A stretch of 36,423 nt of DNA. It comes from an uncultured Synergistales bacterium (GTDB lineage: Bacteria; Synergistota; Synergistia; Synergistales; Aminobacteriaceae). Positions 23,163 to 30,185 of the stretch are shown in pieces. A program made the translations under genes and the position numbers. Position 1 is the stretch's first letter. Each line of letters begins with the position of its first letter. The notes under the pieces were generated by a model. It saw only the letters and a list, made by a program, of their open reading frames with translations. It was not told where the DNA came from and did no database searches. Where the stretch lies: assembly GCA_905233455.1 (NCBI GenBank), contig CAJOES010000005.1:1-36423 (forward strand), read 5' to 3'.

Positions 23163-25922
23163 ATGTTCAGAAGGCTATTAGCGGCATTATTCCTGATTGT
23201 ATTATTGTGCGGAACTGCATTTGCTGCTGTTGCTACAATCAACTTTGACCCGTTCAGCATGAACACTCGCTATCTTAGTTCGGCAGATCAGGAGTCGGTA
23301 TATTCGCGCTACTATGATTCAGATTTCTTCTATCAGCTCAGGGACATAACAGGAGCGTCAAGACAGTCGCAGGTTGCCGGGCCTCAGTGGTTCGCTACAG
23401 TATACGAGAACTACTACACCACAATGAATGTGCGCAATGCCGGCAACAACAATAACAACAATAATGCTGGCGGGAATCCTGCGCAGGTATACCGCAGGAC
23501 TATGGGCGGAGAAATTCCGGACGTTCCTGTATCTGCAATAGGGGATCTGCTTGACGGGTTCAACTTTGTATTTGCCGAAGAACCCCAGCCTTATGCAGCA
23601 TGGCACAATTTTGTTGATACCAGAGTATATGACACTTACCCTGACCCGTTAGAGAGTCTCTGCATAGTCATCACAGAAGGGCGCGGAGAGTTTAACCTTA
23701 AATTTGCCAACCCTTACGCAAGGCATTTCCCGTTCTGGTGGAACTACAACGGAGTTACGGCAGATTTTGACTGGTCATGGTGGAAGAATGCTTATGACTG
23801 GAGGACTTCTGTATATTATCCGACGGTTGAGCCTATTGCGTACATATATGCTCAGAATGAGGGCAGGATATACCAGCGCGGAGAGAATTACACCTACACA
23901 GCAGCATATACACTCAATGAGGACGCTTCAGGGGATCAGTATATTTCAGATCTGGACGGGACGACTGTAATTCTGAAGATTTCCGGAGACAGCTATTATG
24001 ACAGTGATGACAAGCTAGTGTATACAGTTGAGGATAACCGCGTATACAACTCATCACATGAACTGGCCTATACTCTTGAGTATGCGACAGGTTCAGACAC
24101 TGCAAACTGCGTGTATATCTGCGAACCCAGAGACGTATACGAGACAGTTTCATTCTCAGATTTCGATGACGATTACACAATAACCGTAAGACCTTCAGGA
24201 GAATGGCCGATAAGCTCCACAAACTATTTAGAGACATCAATAAACCTCAACGGGCACATGCCGGACTACGGGAGCAAGCTGGGATATATAGGCTTCAGGC
24301 AGAGGGCGAGCTTCACATCAGGCTACACGAATTACCGGGAGTTCACGAGCATTCCTACGGTTATAGCGAACGTGTCAAACGGCAATGCTTCAACGAATCC
24401 TTTGCTTTTCGACATGACCATTTACGATGATAATAATGATGTCGTTGACAGGGTAAAATTCAACTGGGACGTACAGAGCGACAAGACACAGAATCTCGGA
24501 ACATTCTTCATGATATTTCCGGAGGGCACAGCGCAGGTCAATCCCTACAGGATAGAGACGAGAATCACCAACAACACAGGCACAAGATACGAGCTTTACC
24601 GGTATGACATGATACGCCGCGCGGATCAGGACTCGGATTACCGGGACAATTACCGCAGGATATGGCCGTCATACTGGAGATACAACCTAACGCCTGACCT
24701 TTACGGGACTCTGCCGGACTCGTTCCTTCTGGACGCACAGAGCCAGATAGCTCCGGGACTGGTTACGGTGTACACCAGCAACATGGGAGGAAGCTATGAT
24801 GTCGGGAGCGGGTACACTACGATAGACATGCAGAAGGACACTCAGGAATCTTTCAGGCTGTACGAATATGATGCGAACACTCCCAGAAATCTCCGGCTGA
24901 ACTACAAGCGCATTGCAGGAATGACATCTGCCGGTGCTCCTGAACCTTTGGACGGAGGCATCGGTGAAGTTCAGGGATTCAGTATGCAGTTCGTTGACGT
25001 TCTGGAGAATCAGGAAAATACAGCGGCAGAGATACGCAATATCGTAGGGCAGTATGATGAATACCACAAAGACCCCGCGATGATTCTTCCGGCTTCAAGC
25101 ACCGCAGGCTCTCAGGTATTCTACGTGAATTCTTCTGCGCTGAACTCGTTTTACATCAATAAATCATTTACAGAGGCAGATTTCATTAATCCTCCTGTCT
25201 ATTACCTGCTCGAAACTCCGGAAGAGGCCGAAGAACCTGCTACACAGCCAGCAGAACCTCCCGCAGGAGGTGCATTCATTGCCGCGTATGATCCCAACAA
25301 TGACCATTCCACGCATAGTTCAGACCGTGTTGCGTTGCTGCCGGTGAAGATACGGCTGAAGATACCGAGGGCAAGCACATTCCTTGAGACTCACTGGCAG
25401 GATCTCGAAAATGCTTCAGATTCACGGGAGCTGTTCAACAGGTTCGCTAATTTCGGTGCTGTATGGGTGCGTTCAGATGCGGCAAGGGAGCTTGACACTA
25501 ACCTTTTCACCGCAATAGACAACAAAGGAAACGGTTTCGGAGCAGGAGACTGTGTCAGGGCATACATACACGACAACTATTTATACCTTGACTTTATCGT
25601 TATCATTGCCGACGCAGAAAGCCCGAAGGAAGGCAGGACAGCATTTATTGACGTGATCACTGATGACGGAGTGCCTTATGTCCTTATCGGTGATGGTGCT
25701 GTTGACATGAGATGGGACTTGAAGTTTTATGTTGGTGCAAATGCCGCCAATCCTACAAGCAGTGTGATTTCCGGCGATTCTTCCGGAAGCACGCTCAGGA
25801 GAAATTCATCGAATACAACAGATATAGGATCACTCATTAACAGCCCTTCAGGAGGCTGCAGTCTTGGCTTTCTCGGTATGGCAGGAGTTATGATTTTAGC
25901 TCTGGGTATTAAGAGAAGATAA
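23163..25922 (+). CDS. Large Synergist-CTERM surface/secreted protein (919 aa), paralogue of the 2806 gene
   Basis: The signal peptide (MFRRLLAALFLIVLLCG, likely cut after AFA) is followed by an aromatic- and Asn/Asp-rich body with no domain I recognise. A run of seven Asn (AAC/AAT codons, about 23445-23466) lies near residue 97. A Glu/Pro-rich linker (EEAEEPATQPAEPP, about residue 690) splits the body. The tail is GGCSLGF, a hydrophobic stretch, then GIKRR: a Synergist-CTERM signal. It shares landmarks in the same order with the 677-residue protein at 2806: GEFNLKF, YWRYNL, APGLVTVY, a TFLETHWQD region matching TMVEDRTWW, and MRWDLKFYV matching KWGMTFFI. Extra blocks in the first half explain the greater length. 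It ends a plus-strand run that includes dnaX, dnaE and nnrE, and a terminator follows. Confidence 0.87.
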   Translation: MFRRLLAALFLIVLLCGTAFAAVATINFDPFSMNTRYLSSADQESVYSRYYDSDFFYQLRDITGASRQSQVAGPQWFATVYENYYTTMNVRNAGNNNNNNNAGGNPAQVYRRTMGGEIPDVPVSAIGDLLDGFNFVFAEEPQPYAAWHNFVDTRVYDTYPDPLESLCIVITEGRGEFNLKFANPYARHFPFWWNYNGVTADFDWSWWKNAYDWRTSVYYPTVEPIAYIYAQNEGRIYQRGENYTYTAAYTLNEDASGDQYISDLDGTTVILKISGDSYYDSDDKLVYTVEDNRVYNSSHELAYTLEYATGSDTANCVYICEPRDVYETVSFSDFDDDYTITVRPSGEWPISSTNYLETSINLNGHMPDYGSKLGYIGFRQRASFTSGYTNYREFTSIPTVIANVSNGNASTNPLLFDMTIYDDNNDVVDRVKFNWDVQSDKTQNLGTFFMIFPEGTAQVNPYRIETRITNNTGTRYELYRYDMIRRADQDSDYRDNYRRIWPSYWRYNLTPDLYGTLPDSFLLDAQSQIAPGLVTVYTSNMGGSYDVGSGYTTIDMQKDTQESFRLYEYDANTPRNLRLNYKRIAGMTSAGAPEPLDGGIGEVQGFSMQFVDVLENQENTAAEIRNIVGQYDEYHKDPAMILPASSTAGSQVFYVNSSALNSFYINKSFTEADFINPPVYYLLETPEEAEEPATQPAEPPAGGAFIAAYDPNNDHSTHSSDRVALLPVKIRLKIPRASTFLETHWQDLENASDSRELFNRFANFGAVWVRSDAARELDTNLFTAIDNKGNGFGAGDCVRAYIHDNYLYLDFIVIIADAESPKEGRTAFIDVITDDGVPYVLIGDGAVDMRWDLKFYVGANAANPTSSVISGDSSGSTLRRNSSNTTDIGSLINSPSGGCSLGFLGMAGVMILALGIKRR

Positions 25923-25936
25923 AATATAAAAAATTT

Positions 25937-25968
25937 CCCCCTCGCCTTTGTGGTAAGGGGGATTTTTT
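25937..25968. terminator. Bidirectional terminator between convergent surface-protein gene and lysC
   Basis: CCCCCT (25937-25942) pairs with AGGGGG (25956-25961), followed by ATTTTTT. A-rich sequence on the other side serves the minus strand. Stem and tail match the terminator at 11703. Confidence 0.87.
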
Positions 25969-25973
25969 GTGCG

Positions 25974-27290
25974 TTATTCAGCGTCAACAAAGATGTGATA
26001 TATAGATCTTATTGCGCGTTCAAAGTCCTCATTCAGGACACCTACAATTATATTCAGCTCGCTTGCTCCCTGATCTATCATTCTGACATTGATTCGTGCC
26101 TCCGCCAGTGCCCTGAAGATTTTTGCGGCAGTACCTGACTGCGACTTCATGCTTCTTCCGACGACAGCGATCAAAGCTATTCCCGACTCAACTTCAAGCG
26201 ATTCCGGCTCGACAAATTTAGCTATGCGGCTCAGCACTTCCTGTTCGTGCTCAATGAATTTGCTTTCGTGAACAATAACCGTCATAGTGTCAATTCCTGA
26301 CGGTAGATGCTCAAGCGGTATGCCGTTCTCCTCGAAACACTGAACAACTTTGCGGTAAAAGTCCGGCTGTGAGTGCATGAGATCCTTTGCGATAACGATA
26401 GAGCAGAAATTTTTGCGTCCTGCAATTCCCGTGATGGTGTATTTTGAGCGTCTTGCAGTATTCTCGACGATCCATGTTCCCGGGTCTTCTGGCCTGTTGG
26501 TGTTGCGTATATTGATGGGTATTCCTGCCTTCTTGACGGGGAAAATTGCGTCCTCGTGCATTACGCTTGCACCCATGTATGACAGCTCCCGAAGTTCCCG
26601 GTACGTTATGCTGCTCATCATTGCGGGGGTGCTGACGATATGCGGGTCAGCCATGAGGAGGCCTGATACGTCCGTCCAGTTCTCATAGACTCCGGCCCGG
26701 CAGGCACTAGCTACGATTGAGCCGGTAATGTCCGAACCTCCGCGCGAGAATGTCTGGATTCTGCCGTCAGTGCCCGAACCATAGAAGCCCGGGATTACAG
26801 CGCATGAGCATTCTTCAAGCCTCTGCGCAAGTATTGAGTTCGTTTTTGCCGCGTCAAAATTCCCGGCCTCGTCGAAAAATATCACTTCCGCCGCATCAAT
26901 GAACTGATACCCCAGAAAGTTAGACATGATTAACCCGTTGAGATATTCGCCCCGTGATGCCGTGTAATCCCTTTCAGGCTCATGCAGTAATTTATCTTCT
27001 ATTGCGTCAAATGCTTCTGCAAGGGACATATTCAGGCCGAGTCCCTGTATTATCTCGTTGTATCTGTCCTTCACTGCAAGGAAAGGCTCATAAAAGTTTT
27101 TCCCGTTCGCTGCAAGTTCATAGCATTCATACAGCAAATCAGTAACCTTAATGTCCCCGTCATGCCTCTTGCCCGGTGCTGAAGGGACAACATACACGCG
27201 GGACTCATCACTCCGGATTATTGCGCCGACTTTGCGGAACTGGTTAGCGTCTGCAAGGGAACTTCCGCCGAACTTCACGACTTTCTTCAA
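25974..27290 (-). CDS. lysC: Aspartate kinase
   Basis: The 438-residue enzyme phosphorylates aspartate, the first step to lysine, methionine and threonine. The N-terminal kinase domain has VKFGGSSLAD, the substrate loop TFSRGGSDITG, and WTDVSGLLMADP. The C-terminal quarter contains two ACT-type regulatory units (about 300-365 and 375-438, with IALIAVVGRSMKSQSGTAAKIF), so feedback inhibition by an amino acid end product is likely. Length and motif spelling resemble the AK III/YclM class. The start is TTG 27290, preceded at 9 bases by GGAGG that lies inside the end of hom. The gap to hom is 4 bases. It is the third gene of an asd-hom-lysC operon that ends at the shared terminator. Confidence 0.95.
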   Translation of the reverse strand: MKKVVKFGGSSLADANQFRKVGAIIRSDESRVYVVPSAPGKRHDGDIKVTDLLYECYELAANGKNFYEPFLAVKDRYNEIIQGLGLNMSLAEAFDAIEDKLLHEPERDYTASRGEYLNGLIMSNFLGYQFIDAAEVIFFDEAGNFDAAKTNSILAQRLEECSCAVIPGFYGSGTDGRIQTFSRGGSDITGSIVASACRAGVYENWTDVSGLLMADPHIVSTPAMMSSITYRELRELSYMGASVMHEDAIFPVKKAGIPINIRNTNRPEDPGTWIVENTARRSKYTITGIAGRKNFCSIVIAKDLMHSQPDFYRKVVQCFEENGIPLEHLPSGIDTMTVIVHESKFIEHEQEVLSRIAKFVEPESLEVESGIALIAVVGRSMKSQSGTAAKIFRALAEARINVRMIDQGASELNIIVGVLNEDFERAIRSIYHIFVDAE

Positions 27291-27294
27291 CGTA

Positions 27295-28314
27295 TCACGC
27301 CTCCAGAATCCTGAATTTGCCGGTTGGTTTCTTGGCCTTCACCGTAACTTCAGCAGGTTCAAGCCCGTCAAAGCCGTTGGGTATGTTCCTTCCCTGCTCC
27401 CTGATGCACTCGATCACGTCAGCAACAATCGCGCTTGCCGTAGGAAGTTTGCCCGCGCCCCTGCCGTAAAACATTAAGTTATCGACCTGCGTACCGTGAA
27501 TCAGTATGCCGTTGAAGACATCATTTACCCCGTAAAGCACGCTTGTATTCGGCACGAGATGAGGAGCAACTATTACAGATCCTTGATTTGCGTCATACAC
27601 ACCGAGCAGCTTTATCGACATTCCTCTTTCTTCAGCATACGCAAAATCATAACGCGTAATGTTGGTGATACCCTCGCATTCAACCTGTTCATACGAATAC
27701 TTTTTGCCCGACACCAATGATGCAAGTATAGCTATCTTCCGTGCCGTATCGTGCCCTTCAACATCTGCCGCCGGGTTGCGTTCAGCGAAGCCCTTAGCCT
27801 GTGCCTCTGCAAGTGCCTCCGCAAAATCTTTCCCGTTCTTCATGTTGGTTAGTATGTAGTTGCACGTGCCGTTCAGGATTCCTGCAATCTTCGTGATGTT
27901 CTCATGTCCGCATGATTCCCGCAGTGTCCGCAGTATTGGGATTCCTCCTCCTACGCTGGCCTCAAACAGATAACTGCAGTTATGCTTCCGTGCTATTCCG
28001 CTGAGTTCCACGCCGTGAGCGTCAACAAGCTCTTTGTTGGAGGTGCAGACAGATATGCCGTGCTCAAGCGCAAGTTTCGTGTATGTGTATGCAGGTTCTT
28101 TGCCGCCCATTGTCTCACAGACGACCTTAACTTCAGGGTCATTTACGATTGCGTTGATATCCTTGACTGCTCCGGGAATGTCCCTGATGTCAAGAATGTA
28201 TTTCACCCTGACCGTATCACCTGCAGCACGTTTGATTTCTTCGCTGTTTTTCTCGACGACTTCAGCAACTCCGCCGCCGACAGTCCCAAGACCTAATATA
28301 GCAATGTTTATCAT
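27295..28314 (-). CDS. hom: Homoserine dehydrogenase, short form without ACT domain
   Basis: The 339-residue enzyme reduces aspartate semialdehyde to homoserine, the branch to threonine and methionine. The Rossmann motif is AILGLGTVGGGV; SNKELVDAHG, GGGIPILRTL and GILNGTCNYILT are the central signatures; FAERNPAADVEGHDTARK carries the catalytic Lys/Asp region. The protein ends soon after the catalytic domain, about 90 residues short of forms with a C-terminal ACT domain, so allosteric control probably rests with aspartate kinase. The ATG is preceded by GAGG at 10 bases and begins 2 bases after the asd stop, which indicates coupled translation. Confidence 0.94.
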   Translation of the reverse strand: MINIAILGLGTVGGGVAEVVEKNSEEIKRAAGDTVRVKYILDIRDIPGAVKDINAIVNDPEVKVVCETMGGKEPAYTYTKLALEHGISVCTSNKELVDAHGVELSGIARKHNCSYLFEASVGGGIPILRTLRESCGHENITKIAGILNGTCNYILTNMKNGKDFAEALAEAQAKGFAERNPAADVEGHDTARKIAILASLVSGKKYSYEQVECEGITNITRYDFAYAEERGMSIKLLGVYDANQGSVIVAPHLVPNTSVLYGVNDVFNGILIHGTQVDNLMFYGRGAGKLPTASAIVADVIECIREQGRNIPNGFDGLEPAEVTVKAKKPTGKFRILEA

Positions 28315-28316
28315 TT

Positions 28317-29405
28317 CTACTTTGCCTCTATATATCCCTGTTTCACGAGAAGTTCAGCGCATTCAACCGCACCGCCAGCCGCTCCCCTCAATGTGTTGTG
28401 AGAGAGTCCGACAAACTTCCAGTCATATATATTGTCCGTACGCAAACGCCCGATCGTAACACCCATTCCTTTGCCGTAATTCACGTCAAGCGCAACCTGC
28501 GGCCTGTTGTCCTCCTCAAAGTATTTGATGAACTGTTCCGGTGCTGTCGGTAATTTTGCCTCTTGAGGATAGCCCCTAAAGCCGTTGAGTTTCGCTATAA
28601 GTGCCTCTTTGCTTTCCGGTGCTTTGCGGAACTTCACGAATGCCGCCGCTGTGTGTCCGTACAGTACTGGAATGCGTATGCACTGTGCAGAGATTACCGG
28701 TTCTTTTGCCGCGATGATTTCCCCGCCCTGAATGTGCCCGAAAATCTTCAGCGGTTCTTTCTCGCTCTTTTCCTCTTCACCGCTGATGAACGGGATCACA
28801 TTGCCGACCATCTCCGGCCAAGTCTTGAAGTTCTTTCCTGCGCCTGAAATCGCCTGATACGTAGTTACGATGACTTCATACGGTTCATACTCTTTCCATG
28901 CCGCCAATGCAGGTGCGTAGCTCTGAATCGAACAGTTCGGTTTTACCGCAATGAATCCTCTTGAAGTTCCGAGACGTTTGCGCTGTGATGCGATTATGTC
29001 TGAATGCTGGGGATTTATCTCCGGAATTATCATCGGCACGTCAGGTGTCCACCTGTGCGCTGAGTTGTTCGACACTACCGGGGTTTCTGTCCTTGCGTAA
29101 TCCTCCTCAATCTTCTTTATCTCGTCCTTTGAGAGGCTTACGGCACTGAACACAAAATCTACGTCCTTTGCTATACCCTCAACTTCATTGACATCACGAA
29201 GCACTAAGCCTTTGATGTTCTCCGGTACAGGCTCATCAAGAAGCCAACGATCAGCGACAGCCTCACCGTAAGTTTTGCCCTTGCTGTTTGGTGAGGCCGC
29301 AATAACTTTCACGTCAAACCACGGATGATTGCCGAGTATCTGAATGAATCGCTGTCCTACCATTCCCGTAGCACCGAGAACTCCTACATTTAATTTTTTC
29401 TGCAA
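28317..29405 (-). CDS. asd: Aspartate-semialdehyde dehydrogenase, archaeal/fungal-type
   Basis: The 362-residue enzyme makes aspartate semialdehyde from aspartyl phosphate. GVLGATGMVGQRF binds NADP; the active-site Cys is in KPNCSIQSYAP (about residue 157); the catalytic His is in RIPVLYGHTAA. The spelling around the active site and the sequence VSNNSAHRW belong to the archaeal/fungal subgroup rather than the E. coli type. Translation starts at TTG 29405, with AAGGAG 9 bases upstream. It is the first gene of the operon, followed within 2 bases by hom, and is divergent from the PTS gene. The three adjacent enzymes catalyse successive reactions. Confidence 0.95.
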   Translation of the reverse strand: MQKKLNVGVLGATGMVGQRFIQILGNHPWFDVKVIAASPNSKGKTYGEAVADRWLLDEPVPENIKGLVLRDVNEVEGIAKDVDFVFSAVSLSKDEIKKIEEDYARTETPVVSNNSAHRWTPDVPMIIPEINPQHSDIIASQRKRLGTSRGFIAVKPNCSIQSYAPALAAWKEYEPYEVIVTTYQAISGAGKNFKTWPEMVGNVIPFISGEEEKSEKEPLKIFGHIQGGEIIAAKEPVISAQCIRIPVLYGHTAAAFVKFRKAPESKEALIAKLNGFRGYPQEAKLPTAPEQFIKYFEEDNRPQVALDVNYGKGMGVTIGRLRTDNIYDWKFVGLSHNTLRGAAGGAVECAELLVKQGYIEAK

Positions 29406-29447
29406 AGTATTTCACTCCTTCTCAAATTGTCAAAAAATTTTCTGCAT

Positions 29448-29456
29448 AGTATATCA
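29448..29456 (-). promoter_or_regulatory. Predicted extended -10 promoter of asd-hom-lysC
   Basis: On the minus strand TG, one base, TATACT forms an extended -10 about 45 bases before the TTG start of asd. No clear -35 box is visible. Confidence 0.45.
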
Positions 29457-29478
29457 CCTCAATAAAGGCAATTTAGGC

Positions 29479-29484
29479 TATACT
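29479..29484 (+). promoter_or_regulatory. Candidate -10 box of the EIIA gene
   Basis: TATACT lies about 50 bases before ATG 29533. The region at the -35 distance (around 29456) does not match the consensus, so this rests on the -10 alone. Confidence 0.4.
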
Positions 29485-29532
29485 ATTCACACAGCAATAA
29501 ACCTCGCAATCATAGAGAGGAGAATAATAACA

Positions 29533-30027
29533 ATGGCACTATTCGGAAAGAAAGCACCTGCCCCCGTAACATTTCCTGCAACATTGGTTTCACCTGCAAC
29601 CGGTGAATATGTCCCTATGGCAGAACTCAAGGACGCAGCTTTTGCCAGCGGTAAGCTCGGAGTCTGCTGCGGCATCATTCCTTCAGACGGAAACATTTAC
29701 GCTCCTGCTGACGGCGTAGTTTCGGAAGTTACGGACACATCACACGCTCTGGTGATTACTGCCGGAGGAATGGATATACTGATTCATGCGGGAATCCATA
29801 CCGTAAACATGCAGGGCGAAGGCTTCAAGACTGCCGTAAAGCTGGATCATGCCGTGAAGAAGGGAGATTTGATTCTGCAGATGGACTTGTGGAAGGTCAG
29901 GAATTCAGGATATGACTCTACAGTCATTGTAGCAGTATCGAATTCCGATGATTTCGCTGGCGTTGAGGCTGTTGCTAAAGCCGGGAAGATTACTACAGGA
30001 GACGCAATACTGAAGGTCAGCAAGTAA
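29533..30027 (+). CDS. crr: PTS glucose-type EIIA protein, stand-alone
   Basis: The 164-residue protein has the EIIA-Glc fold from residue 14 on. SPATGEYVPM opens the domain, SHALVI holds the first conserved His, and ILIHAGIHTVNMQGEGF carries the phosphorylated His (about residue 92). The usual sequence after it is GIDTV; here the Asp is His. The domain ends GDAILKV. The ATG follows GAGGAG at 10 bases; the frame stays open upstream into the divergent asd gene but that part is not conserved in type. No EIIB, EIIC, HPr or EI gene is nearby, and the gene has its own terminator. It could serve a distant sugar transporter or act as a regulator of other permeases, such as the one downstream; the latter is speculation. 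Confidence 0.9.
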   Translation: MALFGKKAPAPVTFPATLVSPATGEYVPMAELKDAAFASGKLGVCCGIIPSDGNIYAPADGVVSEVTDTSHALVITAGGMDILIHAGIHTVNMQGEGFKTAVKLDHAVKKGDLILQMDLWKVRNSGYDSTVIVAVSNSDDFAGVEAVAKAGKITTGDAILKVSK

Positions 30028-30044
30028 ACATTTCCGCAGGTTTC

Positions 30045-30078
30045 AGGGGTGTCATTACGTGATGCCCCTTTTCTTTTT
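30045..30078 (+). terminator. Rho-independent terminator after the EIIA gene
   Basis: A 10-pair stem with two adjacent G-U pairs (30045-30054 with 30060-30069) and a 5-base loop is followed by a T-rich run. Confidence 0.85.
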
Positions 30079-30124
30079 GCAAAAATGCAGTGCTTTACTC
30101 AATGGCAGGTAAAATTATTTTCGC

Positions 30125-30130
30125 TATAAT
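30125..30130 (+). promoter_or_regulatory. Candidate -10 box of the fusion transporter gene
   Basis: A perfect TATAAT lies 55 bases before GTG 30186 and after the terminator. The -35 position (about 30102) is weak, which may mean an activator is needed. Confidence 0.5.
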
Positions 30131-30185
30131 ACTTGCACCCAATCAATAAAATTTTTTCAGGTATAAGAATGGAGGTAAACTCAAA

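Noticed and set aside
29344-29532. Longer N-terminus for the EIIA protein
   Set aside because: It would overlap the divergent asd gene and its promoter region; ATG 29533 has a good ribosome site and the normal family start.
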